DNA of 60,813 bases from contig PBTY01000092.1 of assembly GCA_002729235.1 (NCBI GenBank), forward strand, positions 1 to 60,813. Reading direction: 5' to 3'. The position numbers and the translations under genes were made by a program. The DNA comes from Rickettsiales bacterium. GTDB lineage: Bacteria; Bacteroidota; Bacteroidia; Cytophagales; Cyclobacteriaceae. Position 1 is the first letter of the stretch; each line of letters begins with the position of its first letter. Below, in pieces: positions 19,238 to 29,060 of this stretch. The notes under the pieces were generated by a model. That model was given only the letters and a program-made list of their open reading frames with translations, had not been told where the DNA came from and ran no database searches.

Positions 19238-19780
19238 ATGCGATTAACTAATTACTTATTTGTCCTGACTCTCTTGTCAGTAATGGCTGCCATTTCGTGT
19301 GAACCATTTTTACCAGAGTTTCCAGAAGAATCGGTGGAAGCTTATCGTCCGATCTATGCAGATGATGAATCCGTGATGATTTCAAAGGAATCTGGAAGAG
19401 ACATAAAAACGGCAGGGAAAATTTTCGTCTACAGCGATGTTTTACTCATCAATGAATTGAATGAGGGGATTCACGTCTATGATAATACAGACCCAACAAA
19501 ACCCGAGAATCTATTCTTTATTGCGATACCTGGAAATACAGATATGAGTATGTCCAATGGGTTGCTTTATGCCAATAACATGTCTGATCTGGTGACGATC
19601 AATATCACCTTATCCAATTTTGAAGTGACTCAACGATTTGAAGGATTGTTTTTGGATGAAAAGAATCTAAACTATCCTCCTGGTAATGATGTGTATTTTG
19701 AATGCATTGAGGAGAGTAAGGGTCGTTTGATTGGATGGAAAAAGGATATCATTTACGCACCGAAATGTTACAAACGATGA
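19238..19780 (+). CDS. LVIVD-repeat lipoprotein, first of a coupled trio
   Basis: The 180-residue protein has a lipobox AAISC (Cys21) followed by EPFLPEFPEE, an acidic stretch. Strands like VLLINELNEGIHVYDNTDPTKPENL are typical LVIVD repeats, propeller-type repeats of surface proteins. It is about 80 residues shorter than the next gene product, with which it shares this design. Its stop overlaps the next start (ATGA). Confidence 0.7.
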   Translation: MRLTNYLFVLTLLSVMAAISCEPFLPEFPEESVEAYRPIYADDESVMISKESGRDIKTAGKIFVYSDVLLINELNEGIHVYDNTDPTKPENLFFIAIPGNTDMSMSNGLLYANNMSDLVTINITLSNFEVTQRFEGLFLDEKNLNYPPGNDVYFECIEESKGRLIGWKKDIIYAPKCYKR

Positions 19781-20520
19781 GAAGCAAGCTACTTTGGTTA
19801 ATCATTGGTATGATTTCATTTGGTTGTGCGAGTGATGATCCATTGGATATCATTGGTCCTGGTGATGGAATAGTAGGTGTGGCAGGTTCTACATCCAGAT
19901 TTGTCATCAATGATAATTATCTGTACATCGTCACAGAAACCGACTTGAAAGTCATCGAGTTGGAAGCCAATGGACAGTCCAGCCTGGTGCGTTCCATGCC
20001 AGCAGTAGACGTACTGGAGACCATATTTATCTATGGAGATTATTTGTTCCTTGGTGCACAAGAAGGAGTTTACATCTACGATATCTCTGAACCTGATTTG
20101 CCAAGCTATATCAGCAAATATGTTCACCAGACTGCATGTGATCCGATCATTGCCAGTGGAGGGTTTGCTTATCTGACTTTGCGAGATGGAACAAACTGTA
20201 GAAATCAATCGGAGAATTTTTTGATCACACTGGACATATCAGACATTGGTCAGCCAGTTGCAGTAGATACAATAGTCATGAGTCGACCAAGAGGTCTCGG
20301 TATATATAATGGAGATTTGTATGTAGGAGAAGGAATCTATGGTTTAAAGAAGTTTGACATTTCTACACCTTATGAGCCAAAGTTGGATACGTTTTATACA
20401 GATATCCCATGCAATGACCTGATAGGGTTATCCAGTCATTTGATTATTACCTACAATCATGCAATTAGTCAATTTCTGGTGGATTCTGATACGTTAACCG
20501 AATTAAGCATCATCCAATGA
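19777..20520 (+). CDS. LVIVD-repeat lipoprotein, second of trio
   Basis: The 247-residue protein is read from MRSKLLWLIIGMISFGCASDD (Cys17); an open frame extends upstream into the previous gene but lacks a signal sequence. Repeats such as DYLFLGAQEGVYIYDISEPDLPS and GDLYVGEGIYGLKKFDISTP are clear LVIVD units, probably a surface propeller. It is coupled by 4-base overlaps on both sides. Confidence 0.75.
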   Translation: MRSKLLWLIIGMISFGCASDDPLDIIGPGDGIVGVAGSTSRFVINDNYLYIVTETDLKVIELEANGQSSLVRSMPAVDVLETIFIYGDYLFLGAQEGVYIYDISEPDLPSYISKYVHQTACDPIIASGGFAYLTLRDGTNCRNQSENFLITLDISDIGQPVAVDTIVMSRPRGLGIYNGDLYVGEGIYGLKKFDISTPYEPKLDTFYTDIPCNDLIGLSSHLIITYNHAISQFLVDSDTLTELSIIQ

Positions 20521-21191
20521 GAGTCACATTATTGCTATTTCTTGGGCTATTCATGAGTTTCGTTTCTTACGGACAATCTGATTCTTTATATAATGAAACC
20601 AAATACCCTTTGCTAGTAGGTAAGATTGATCTAGCCAATTTTGCCAACCCAGAAGACCCCTCCTGGTTATTTTCTTTGGAGTTCTACCCTTTTATCAAAT
20701 GGGTCTCTCTATCTCAGGAAGTTGGGTTTGTTTCCAATATACGTGAAGATGAGACAGCTAGCATTGTTAGTAGTTTGAAGTATCGAAGTGAGATAAGGCT
20801 CTATTCCCCTGATGTTGAGGTCTCCAAATCGGATTACCTGGTGTTTTACCTGGGAGGATCATATCAACGTCGCAATCTGACAATAAATGATACGTATATT
20901 TTGGGCTATGAGTGTAGTGGTGGAGACTGTGTGTATTACCAACAGTTCACCGGAGATATTTCCACTCAGCGCGATGCTTATCAAATGCATGTTGGAATCC
21001 AATCAAGAGCAAAGCGAATTGTATTTGAGGCAGATGCTGGGGTAGGTGAATACCAATTCAACATAGATAGAGACATGATCAACAATGCCACGATGGCCGA
21101 GCGAAATCGCTTTTTAAGTGAAGCCAACCTTGGTAGGAATCAGTACATTACCTTCCGCTTCAAGGTTGGCTACAGGTTGATTAATCGATAA
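20517..21191 (+). CDS. Outer-membrane barrel-like protein, third of trio
   Basis: The 224-residue protein has a signal peptide cut after VSYGQ and alternating strands ending in YITFRFKVGYRLINR, as in small outer-membrane beta-barrels. Its start overlaps the LVIVD gene stop. The barrel and the two lipoproteins may form a surface complex; this is inference from the operon. Confidence 0.65.
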   Translation: MRVTLLLFLGLFMSFVSYGQSDSLYNETKYPLLVGKIDLANFANPEDPSWLFSLEFYPFIKWVSLSQEVGFVSNIREDETASIVSSLKYRSEIRLYSPDVEVSKSDYLVFYLGGSYQRRNLTINDTYILGYECSGGDCVYYQQFTGDISTQRDAYQMHVGIQSRAKRIVFEADAGVGEYQFNIDRDMINNATMAERNRFLSEANLGRNQYITFRFKVGYRLINR

Positions 21192-21199
21192 CTATCTCC

Positions 21200-22507
21200 C
21201 TAAAGTTGAACACCGAAATTCAAATCAGCCCAAAAGGTTCTGTTTCCATTCTGGGCAACTAGTGGGCCATCAACTAATTCATGTTCTGTGGGCTCCATCC
21301 AGGTAGCATTGCCCACCAGGCCAATGAAAAAGTACATCGATGGAAGCTTGGTTCGAAGAAATGGGTTGTAACCAAATTGACCCTTGACGCTATAAATAAG
21401 ATGAGGGTCGAAAAAGGATTGTCCTGATTCCACGAGATGCGTTACCTGGGCAAATGCCTCATAGAAATAGAGGTTCCGTTTCAAAGGAGGACCTTTTACC
21501 TGGTTTCCTAACGCGTAGCTAAATCCTTGTCGGTCACGCTGTTTGTCCCAACTATAGGTAAGTGCGTTCAGCAATTTTCTGGAGCCAGTCGACATCTCAA
21601 TGTTGTATCGAAACAGTCGATTGGTATGTGCTCTCAAAAAGCCATCTGCATCGCTCGCCAGGTTGAGCAATCCCACTGGATATTGTGGCACTTTCTTGGA
21701 GATGTTGATCAATCCAAACTGGGAGAATCCGATATTTTGACCGTAGTTGATCAATCCGAACTGAAACCCATCGCCATTTAGCCAGGCCATGTTGATCAGA
21801 CCTATTTGAGTCCAGTAAAACTTATTGTATCGAAAGGTTTCACTGTTGTGGTTAGTGACGACATTTAAACCTCCTAGCTGTAAACCATCTAGTTCGTGAC
21901 TCACGTGATTGAACAAGGCAAAGAGCTGCGTTCCCGACATCATTTTAGCACGATTGATTACCAATGCCGATTGGAATGCTACAGCCATCCCTCCGACCCG
22001 GTTAGAAATAAGAGAAATTTGTCCTCCTGAGAAGGCTTTCTCCACATCATTGTGAATCCCGGCTATTTGTAGACCATCCATAGTGCCTGTTACCAGGTTA
22101 AAGCCCCCACTCAGCTGGCCACCAAAGCCAGAACCATTTACTCCATTGATCAGTCCTGCTATCTGGATGGCTCCAAATTCGGCGGTACTGTCTCGCGCCA
22201 TTCGGTCCAATAAAAAGGGATACGCTCCAACAATATTACCGATACCAGCAATGTTGATTCCCTGGCTTCTTTGTATCTGGTAATGACTGATTCCAGCAAT
22301 ACTTAGGATGTTGTTGGCATAAGCATGACCTGAAAACAAGTTGAGGCTTACGTTGTGTTCGTACTTGATCCCATAGACTCCTGATGATCCAAAACCAGGA
22401 ATGATGCCTACATGTAAAGGCTTGAATTTGACGAAATCGGGTAGTTTTTGGGCATAGGCTAGTTGTGCTGCTATGAGAAGCAGCGTCATCAAGGTGATTT
22501 TTTGCAT
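21200..22507 (-). CDS. LA_2272-type surface repeat protein
   Basis: The 435-residue protein has a signal peptide cut after LAYAQ and many short repeats of the form GxQIAGIxN, GLQLGGLN, FQFGLINYG and SQFGLINIS. This matches the LA_2272/LA_2273 surface repeat family first named in Leptospira and common in Bacteroidetes. The repeats probably form a regular beta structure inside or on an outer-membrane protein. Role unknown. Confidence 0.75.
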   Translation of the reverse strand: MQKITLMTLLLIAAQLAYAQKLPDFVKFKPLHVGIIPGFGSSGVYGIKYEHNVSLNLFSGHAYANNILSIAGISHYQIQRSQGINIAGIGNIVGAYPFLLDRMARDSTAEFGAIQIAGLINGVNGSGFGGQLSGGFNLVTGTMDGLQIAGIHNDVEKAFSGGQISLISNRVGGMAVAFQSALVINRAKMMSGTQLFALFNHVSHELDGLQLGGLNVVTNHNSETFRYNKFYWTQIGLINMAWLNGDGFQFGLINYGQNIGFSQFGLINISKKVPQYPVGLLNLASDADGFLRAHTNRLFRYNIEMSTGSRKLLNALTYSWDKQRDRQGFSYALGNQVKGPPLKRNLYFYEAFAQVTHLVESGQSFFDPHLIYSVKGQFGYNPFLRTKLPSMYFFIGLVGNATWMEPTEHELVDGPLVAQNGNRTFWADLNFGVQL

Positions 22508-22620
22508 AACACGTTTTTTACATTAACACTGTGAAGGCTAACGCAAAAAATCCATGTTAGGTATATGATTACTCCTTTTGTAGACTGTTTGTAGTCAGTT
22601 AGTTAGGAGGTTTTGCCTGT

Positions 22621-22648
22621 AAAACTCCCCTCTCAGGAGGGAGTTTCA
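22621..22648 (-). terminator. Terminator of the ribonucleotide reductase gene
   Basis: AAACTCCC pairs with GGGAGTTT around an 11-nt loop, 14 bases after the nrdJ stop on the minus strand. Confidence 0.65.
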
Positions 22649-22661
22649 ATTGCAAATAGAA

Positions 22662-25199
22662 CTAACTACAAGCCGTATGACCACAGTTTTTACACTTCAG
22701 GCAACCTTCTTCAAAGATCAAACCTTCCTCATCTCCACATTGTGGGCACAAATGATCCTTCGACTTTGTGCCCTCTGGTACGAATTTTTTCAAAGCTCGA
22801 TTGACACCATTTTTCCAGGTATTAATGTGATTACGATCGAAGTTCAAGTTATCGATTAAGTGAATAACATCCACCAGCGGCATACCATGTCTAAGGATTC
22901 CGGAAAGTAACTTGGCGTAATTCCAGAATTGCTGATCAAATGATCTGGAAAGACCCGCTATCAATACCTCATACCCTTGACTGTCCACAAATCGGAAATC
23001 ATATCTTGTCTTATTGGTGCGCTGATCTTTGGTGCGGATAATCCAACCTTCTTTTACGTAAGCAGGCAAGGCAAAGGAATCTTCCGCTCTGCCAGTAAAG
23101 ATCTCATAAGGCTTGCCATTAAGTAATCCAACGAATGCCATCCAGTTTTCTTTCTCATTTTGGAATCGGACGATTTTAGCATTGAGTTCTTTTGGTCTGG
23201 TCGGTGCTTTGGTTTCTACGATATCGTCTTCTTTCTTTTCATCCTGACTGACCAATACCCCTGTTCTGGAGCCATCGCGATAAACCGTAATCCCTTTGAG
23301 TCCTTGCTGCCAGGCTAGTTGATAGATTTCGTCCACTTCTTCTACTGAAGTATCAGAGGGTAGATTGATGGTAGAGCTGATCGAGTGAGTCACATATTTT
23401 TGAATGAGCGCCTGCAGTTCGATACGCTTTTTCCAGTCAATCTCCGGAGCAGTAGCACCTGCATAAGGACTTTCTTCAATTGATTTATTAGGATAAAGGG
23501 ATTTCCATTCCTCAAGTTTTGCATGGTAGACATCAAACTCTTCCCAACGATCTCCGGAAGGGTCCACAAATGTGGATTCACGATCAGATAAGTCTGTGGC
23601 TTTTCGTCTACGTTTGTAGGAGAGCATAAATACGGGCTCGATACCTGAAGAAGTCTGAGCTAATAGACTGACGGTGCCTGTTGGCGCTACAGTAGATATG
23701 GAAATGTTGCGACGACCATGTTCCATCATTCGCTCATATGTGTCTGGAAACTCCTTAGCCATGAACTGAACAAAGTCAGAAGTATTTTCTATTTCTGGAT
23801 CAAATGCGTCAAATTTACCTCTCTCAATGGCCATGTCTACCGAACTGTCGAATTCCGCTTTGCATTTGGTGCGCATGATCTCATTGACAAGAGTTAGTGC
23901 TTCATCACTATCAAATTTTACTCCTAGTCCAGCCAGAGTATCTGCCAGTGCTGTGAATCCGAGGCCAGTACGGCGTCCTTTCATTCCATTGCTGTACAAA
24001 TGATTCCAGGTGTCAGCCTCCACGTGTTTGATGTGACCAGGCTCAGGATCATTAGCGATCTTTTCAATGATAGCCGTTACATGTTCTAGTTCCAGATCTA
24101 CCAAATCATCCATAAGACGCTGACCTTCATAAACTACCTCGTAGAATAGTTCATGATTGAAATGGGCCTCTGAGGTGAAAGGTTGCTTGATGAAGCTATA
24201 TAAGTTTAGTGCCATGAGACGACAAGAATCGTTTGGCTGCATGGCGATCTCAGAGCATGGATTGGTTGATGCATTTTCAAAATCTGGATAGACCGAAGAG
24301 GTACTATAATGGTGTTGTTTGTCCCAAAAGATAATGCCAGGTTCAGCGGTATTGTGAGCGGAACTGATGACTTTGTCCCACAGGTCTTTGGCGTTAATGG
24401 ATTTGGTGAGGATTGGGTGCTCACTTTGGATTGGCCATTGCAAATTAAACTCTTCTCCGGAATGGACTGCTTTCATGAACTCATCAGAAACTCTAACTGA
24501 TATGTTGGCACCTGTTACTTTGGTTAGGTCTTGTTTGACCGAAATGAAATCCTCAATGTCCGGGTGAGCGATATCAATAGTTAACATGAGTGCACCTCTT
24601 CTACCATTTTGACTTACTTCTCTGGTGGTATTGGAGAAACGCTCCATGAAGGAGACAATGCCCGATGATGTTCCCGCCGCGTTGTGAACTGCCAGTCCTT
24701 TAGGACGGATGGTGGACAAGTCAAAACCAACACCACAACGTCTTTTGCACAACTGAGCGATCTGTTGATCGGTATAGAAAATGCCTCCATAGCTGTCGAT
24801 TGGTGCATCAATCACTACACAATTACTCAGCGATCCTGTCAAATACGGATTACCCAACAACGCCATGACACTTCCTTGAGGAATGAGGTATTTGAAATCT
24901 TTGAACAACTCAAAAATGACCGATTCTTTTAAGGATTTTCTACGTTGGCCATAATCACTGTATAAAGACTTGTCTGGAGTCAGCTCCTGATATTTTTTTT
25001 CAATCCGGTAAAATTCTCGAGCCATGCGTTCGTGCATGTCATCGGGATTCAGCTCAGCAAATTGATTTTCGTCATTGATCATGCAATACTTAGAGGTCCA
25101 GGTAGTAGCGGCTAGTTCATCACCACCAAAGTATAGGAGGGCTGCCTCCAGCACATCTTCGTGTGAGTAGGTTGAGTTTTCGAGGAGTAAATCTGACAT
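22662..25199 (-). CDS. nrdJ: Adenosylcobalamin-dependent (class II) ribonucleotide reductase
   Basis: This enzyme reduces ribonucleotides to deoxyribonucleotides using a B12-generated thiyl radical. The 845-residue protein has Cys127 and Cys326 as the likely redox pair and NPCSE (313-317) with the radical Cys315. The 11-residue spacing from Cys315 to Cys326 equals that I recall for the Thermotoga enzyme. The C-terminus has a zinc ribbon (CPQC...CLKCKNC) probably used in re-reduction. It stands alone. I see no cobalamin riboswitch upstream. Confidence 0.95.
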   Translation of the reverse strand: MSDLLLENSTYSHEDVLEAALLYFGGDELAATTWTSKYCMINDENQFAELNPDDMHERMAREFYRIEKKYQELTPDKSLYSDYGQRRKSLKESVIFELFKDFKYLIPQGSVMALLGNPYLTGSLSNCVVIDAPIDSYGGIFYTDQQIAQLCKRRCGVGFDLSTIRPKGLAVHNAAGTSSGIVSFMERFSNTTREVSQNGRRGALMLTIDIAHPDIEDFISVKQDLTKVTGANISVRVSDEFMKAVHSGEEFNLQWPIQSEHPILTKSINAKDLWDKVISSAHNTAEPGIIFWDKQHHYSTSSVYPDFENASTNPCSEIAMQPNDSCRLMALNLYSFIKQPFTSEAHFNHELFYEVVYEGQRLMDDLVDLELEHVTAIIEKIANDPEPGHIKHVEADTWNHLYSNGMKGRRTGLGFTALADTLAGLGVKFDSDEALTLVNEIMRTKCKAEFDSSVDMAIERGKFDAFDPEIENTSDFVQFMAKEFPDTYERMMEHGRRNISISTVAPTGTVSLLAQTSSGIEPVFMLSYKRRRKATDLSDRESTFVDPSGDRWEEFDVYHAKLEEWKSLYPNKSIEESPYAGATAPEIDWKKRIELQALIQKYVTHSISSTINLPSDTSVEEVDEIYQLAWQQGLKGITVYRDGSRTGVLVSQDEKKEDDIVETKAPTRPKELNAKIVRFQNEKENWMAFVGLLNGKPYEIFTGRAEDSFALPAYVKEGWIIRTKDQRTNKTRYDFRFVDSQGYEVLIAGLSRSFDQQFWNYAKLLSGILRHGMPLVDVIHLIDNLNFDRNHINTWKNGVNRALKKFVPEGTKSKDHLCPQCGDEEGLIFEEGCLKCKNCGHTACS

Positions 25200-25622
25200 G
25201 TTTGAGAGGTTTTTTTTGGTAAACGCGTAATGCTGAAACCAAAGGAAAGTCTCCTATCACGGTTGGGGAATGATCTAGGTCAGGATGAGTTATGTTTGGT
25301 ATCAGATGATAACATGCAGTAAAATAAATTAGCAGACAAAGGTGCTGTAAGGAGGTATTTGATTCATTGACTCCAACCCCACTGTAGACTTTTGAAAGTG
25401 TTGTGTCTGGCCTTGATTAAACAATTCGATTAACCCAGAAATCCGATCTAGGGATGGTCTACTGATGCGGTGGTAGGTGGTGGATTCTATTACAATCTAT
25501 CTTTCAAATCATCAATTGATTGAAAAAACCGGATCGTTGGTTGAATATATTTTGTCATACTCTGTACCTCAATTAGTCTTACATCCATAAAACTCTTTGG
25601 CCTAACCTGGTAACGATTTTTA
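25200..25622. other. 423-base divergent intergenic region
   Basis: No ORF or RNA gene is visible. It must hold the promoters of nrdJ (minus) and the beta-helix lipoprotein (plus). A near-palindrome around TCAATTGA at about 25502-25526 could be an operator. No B12-box is seen in the nrdJ leader. Confidence 0.5.
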
Positions 25623-27455
25623 ATGAATCAAACGAGTAAGAAGATGAGCAGTTTAGATGTATTAAAAAAGATGAGTTTGCTGGTCTTATTGACCACCTTG
25701 ATGACTCTGGCGTCTTGTTTGGACAACACTTCATTGGATGATGTGACACAGGATGATGAAGAAACAGATACTTCTCTGATAGATAGCAGCAATGATGTAT
25801 TGGATGAAGGTGTAGAAGAAGCCCTTGAAGAGAACGATGGATTTCATGAAGAAGATGGAGATGCTGAGTGGGATGTGGCAGATGAAATATTGATTACGCT
25901 GAATGGAAGTAGCGCTACAGCGACATCAGATCAAGTAAGTATTGATGGGAGCTCAATTACCATTACAGCGTCAGGGACATACCGAATCACGGGAAACTTA
26001 ACCGACGGAAGCATACTAGTCGATACCGAAGATGAAGAGTTAGTAAGACTCGTCCTCGACGGAGTTTCCGTCACTTCTTCGACAACCGCTCCTATGAATA
26101 TCTGGGGGGCAGAAAAAGCTGTAGTTATCGTTTTAGATGGAACAGAAAACACCTTTACCGATGGCTCAAATTATGTATATGAGGATGATGAAGACGAACC
26201 TAATGCAGCTTTTTTTAGCAAGGACGATTTGTCCATTTATGGATCTGGTAAGTTGATTGTTACTGGTAATTACAATGATGCACTGGCGAGCAAAGATGGT
26301 TTGATCATCGATGGGCCTGAGTTGGAGATTATTGCTGAAGATGACGGGATTCGTGGAAAGGATTATCTGGTCCTCAGAAATAGCACAATGAACATTACCA
26401 GTGGAGGTGATGCTTTCAAGTCTGATGAAGACGAGGACACTGAGCGTGGATATATTTTGGTAGAGTCTGGAAACTATACAGTCGTTTGTGATGGAGATGG
26501 ATTTGCTGCTGAGACTGATTTGCTGGTGGTAAGCGGGTCTTTTGATATCACTGCGGGTGGAGGAAGCGATGCTTATGTGGGTGATAACTCCACCAAAGGA
26601 ATGAAAGCGGGACAGAAGTTTTTAATTACTGATGGCACATTCACCGTCAACAGTGCGGATGATGCATTTCATAGCAACGGATACATTATCATCGAGGCAG
26701 GTACTTATAATATCGCTTCTGGAGATGATGGCGTGCATGCAGATTCTTCTCTTTACATAAAGGATGGAACCATTACCATTAGTGATTCCTACGAAGGGCT
26801 AGAGTCTGCGGTGATACAGATTGATGGAGGAACCATTGTGACACACTCCAGTGATGATGGCTTGAACGTGGCTGGAGGCAATGACAGCTCTGGTAACAAT
26901 GGCCCTGGTGGAGGTGGAAGTTTTGGGTCCAGCTCAGGTGATTATTACATGATCATCAACGATGGAATGATTGTGGCATATGCAGATGGAGATGGACTAG
27001 ACGCTAATGGATCTATTGAAATGAATGGTGGGACAGTTATCGTCTATGGACCGACAAGCAATGGCAATGGTGCATTGGATTATGATGGATCCTTTAAAAT
27101 ATCGGGAGGGACTCTACTAGCAGTAGGTAGTTCGGGTATGGCACAAATGCCGGGCAGCAGCTCCTCTCAAAATTCATTGAAGATTACTTTTAATAGTAGT
27201 ATATCAACCGAAACAACACTGAGACTGGAGAGTAGTAGCGGATCGGCGCTGTTCACATTTACGGCTCCAAAAAAACTCCAGTCTCTAGTGTTTTCTTCTC
27301 CTGATTTGGAGAGTGGGAGCTATACTTTGTACAAAGGCGGAACTATTGATGGAGATAGTTTCGAAGGGTATTACTCAAGTGGTACGTATTCCGGAGGCAG
27401 TACTTATGGTCAGGTGACCGTGAGTAGTAGCACCAATACCTCCATCAATCTTTAG
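25623..27455 (+). CDS. Cthe_2159-type carbohydrate-binding beta-helix lipoprotein
   Basis: The 610-residue protein has a lipoprotein signal (LMTLASC) followed by a very acidic linker (about 35-90). The core has regular short repeats such as GDDGVHADSSLYIKDGTITI and DDGLNVAGG, matching the DUF4353/Cthe_2159 family, a calcium-binding parallel beta-helix that binds cellulose and acidic sugars in Clostridium. A Gly/Ser-rich insert lies near residue 425. It is expected on the cell surface. Binding specificity here is inference. Confidence 0.85.
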   Translation: MNQTSKKMSSLDVLKKMSLLVLLTTLMTLASCLDNTSLDDVTQDDEETDTSLIDSSNDVLDEGVEEALEENDGFHEEDGDAEWDVADEILITLNGSSATATSDQVSIDGSSITITASGTYRITGNLTDGSILVDTEDEELVRLVLDGVSVTSSTTAPMNIWGAEKAVVIVLDGTENTFTDGSNYVYEDDEDEPNAAFFSKDDLSIYGSGKLIVTGNYNDALASKDGLIIDGPELEIIAEDDGIRGKDYLVLRNSTMNITSGGDAFKSDEDEDTERGYILVESGNYTVVCDGDGFAAETDLLVVSGSFDITAGGGSDAYVGDNSTKGMKAGQKFLITDGTFTVNSADDAFHSNGYIIIEAGTYNIASGDDGVHADSSLYIKDGTITISDSYEGLESAVIQIDGGTIVTHSSDDGLNVAGGNDSSGNNGPGGGGSFGSSSGDYYMIINDGMIVAYADGDGLDANGSIEMNGGTVIVYGPTSNGNGALDYDGSFKISGGTLLAVGSSGMAQMPGSSSSQNSLKITFNSSISTETTLRLESSSGSALFTFTAPKKLQSLVFSSPDLESGSYTLYKGGTIDGDSFEGYYSSGTYSGGSTYGQVTVSSSTNTSINL

Positions 27456-27595
27456 TTAGGGTTAGTTACCCATGACGAAGAATTATATAATTCTTGTCAG
27501 GATAACCACTGTTGGAATCTCTTTATTTGATCTTTAGCAGCGGTTGAAAAATAATACTCTATATAGCATAGAACTTTAAGTTAGGGTTAGTTACC
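27454..27595. repeat. 17-bp direct repeat pair after the beta-helix gene
   Basis: AGTTAGGGTTAGTTACC occurs at 27454-27470, overlapping the stop codon, and again at 27579-27595. The rest of the 392-base gap to the next gene holds the terminator at 27616-27650 and a small dyad at 27735-27760, and otherwise nothing I can identify. Confidence 0.6.
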
Positions 27596-27615
27596 TGGTT
27601 ATTTAGTTTGGTTAG

Positions 27616-27650
27616 AAGCCTGTTCGGAAATTTTCCGGCAGGCTTTACTA
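27616..27650 (+). terminator. Terminator
   Basis: AAGCCTG pairs with CAGGCTT and the stem continues through CGGAAA/TTTCCG with a small internal mismatch. Confidence 0.65.
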
Positions 27651-27734
27651 TTTTATGGTTCCCAATAAATGCATGTTACCTGGGATAAAATGGACTTGAA
27701 GAATAGGGAATTAATCAAAGATTTTTAAGACGAA

Positions 27735-27760
27735 TTGACCAAATATAACTTAACGGTCAA
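27735..27760. promoter_or_regulatory. Small dyad upstream of the collar-like gene
   Basis: TTGACC and GGTCAA form 6-bp inverted arms 14 bases apart, 88 bases before the next start. It could be an operator; the evidence is weak. Confidence 0.25.
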
Positions 27761-27847
27761 AATCTATAATGATTTTGATGCAAAGAGGTTTCAAATGATG
27801 GTACATACTGTTACATTAGTGAATTGATTTAACCTAATACCGTTATT

Positions 27848-28864
27848 ATGAAGCCATTGAGACAACTATATTTCGGTCTTCTTTTGTTAAGCAGTTTTAC
27901 CTACGCACAAGATGGAGTAGGAATAGGAACCACAGATGTTCCCAAGCATGCTATTCTTAACATCGAGGCCACCAACAAAGGAATTATATTTCCATCGGCA
28001 TCCAGTGACATCTCCGTAACAACAGATCCGACCAAGCATGTAGGAATGTTTTATTACAACACGACGACCAAGGCACTGCATCGATGGGACCAGAGTTGGG
28101 TAAGGCTTATCAATACAGGTAGCGATGCTGATGTAAAAACCGTCACCTCAGATGGTGCAATCACTGCTAAAACAGGGAATATCACTGCAACGGTAGGAAA
28201 TTTGGTTGCATCTAATGGTAATATAACCGCTGTAAAAGGAGACATATCCGCTACTACTGGGAATATTACTGCGGGAGGTACTGTGTCTGGTGTCACTCTG
28301 AGCGGTAGTAATGCCACAATTACAAGTAATGTGAGTACCGCTTCATTATCCGCCTCAAGTACCATTACTGCTACCGGTAATGTAAGGAGTTATGGTGAGT
28401 TTATAGGGAACGGTATCATTCCCAAGGGAGGTATCATCATGTGGTCAGGCACTACTGTACCATCTGGATGGGCACTCTGCGATGGTACTAACGGTACTCC
28501 TAACCTCAAGAATAAGTTTATCATGGGGAGTAGTACCAAAAAAGTAGGTAATGTACGAGTGGTTTTAGACAATATAAGCAGCGATTATATTAACAATACT
28601 ACAGAGTGTTCTCCCTATTCAACTCTGTACACCGAATCTGGGTTTTATTACGACGACACTGCCAAAAAAGAGTTGGCTTACAGTTTTTCTAATTATGCTA
28701 CGTCAAGTTTTACCCAGGCACGAAATGACAAAATAACTGGAGGCACATGGATCAGGTTTGTTTCGCAATCTACATCACCGAATGGTAAGTATTATTTAAC
28801 AAATGCAAATTGCCATCAGGCAGCACAGTATTATGAAATGGCTTTTATAATGCGAATAGATTAA
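27848..28864 (+). CDS. Secreted protein with phage tail-collar-like domain
   Basis: The 338-residue protein has a signal peptide cut after FTYAQ. The segment GVGIGTTDVPKHAILNIEA is common at the start of Bacteroidetes adhesin-like proteins. Residues about 100-190 are low-complexity Thr/Ala/Gly repeats (GNITA, GNLVA, GDISA). Residues about 195-235 (GGIIMWSGTTVPSGWALCDG, LKNKFIMGS) are a tail-collar-like motif. The signal peptide and lack of phage neighbours argue for a host surface fibre rather than a prophage remnant. Confidence 0.75.
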   Translation: MKPLRQLYFGLLLLSSFTYAQDGVGIGTTDVPKHAILNIEATNKGIIFPSASSDISVTTDPTKHVGMFYYNTTTKALHRWDQSWVRLINTGSDADVKTVTSDGAITAKTGNITATVGNLVASNGNITAVKGDISATTGNITAGGTVSGVTLSGSNATITSNVSTASLSASSTITATGNVRSYGEFIGNGIIPKGGIIMWSGTTVPSGWALCDGTNGTPNLKNKFIMGSSTKKVGNVRVVLDNISSDYINNTTECSPYSTLYTESGFYYDDTAKKELAYSFSNYATSSFTQARNDKITGGTWIRFVSQSTSPNGKYYLTNANCHQAAQYYEMAFIMRID

Positions 28865-28905
28865 GCTCACGAGGAAAGATTTAAATGGCCTGTCAGTTTA
28901 TCTGA

Positions 28906-29001
28906 AAATGAAGCTCGTCTTTCCCGTGAAGCGGGCCACCTTGGATAGGCAATTAACATACTTCAACGCGTCACTCCTGTGAAGACAGGAGTCTCATGAA
29001 G
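28906..29001 (+). repeat. Dispersed repeat R, copy 1
   Basis: About 95 bases nearly identical to 31406-31498. Both share TTGGATAGGCAATTA and CATACTTCAACGCGTCACT and end in an imperfect CTCCTG/CAGGAG hairpin related to the family B hairpins elsewhere in the window. The two copies are in the same orientation and bracket the DUF3352 gene. Confidence 0.75.
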
Positions 29002-29060
29002 TCATAGCTCGTTATTCTGAGCCTGAGTTTTGTGTTAGGACAAGAGTCACATCAGACAGC

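Noticed and set aside
25200-25420. Cobalamin riboswitch upstream of nrdJ
   Set aside because: I looked for the conserved B12-box and the core pairing on the minus strand and found neither; a covariance scan would decide.
27848-28864. Prophage tail gene
   Set aside because: It has a signal peptide and no phage genes around it.
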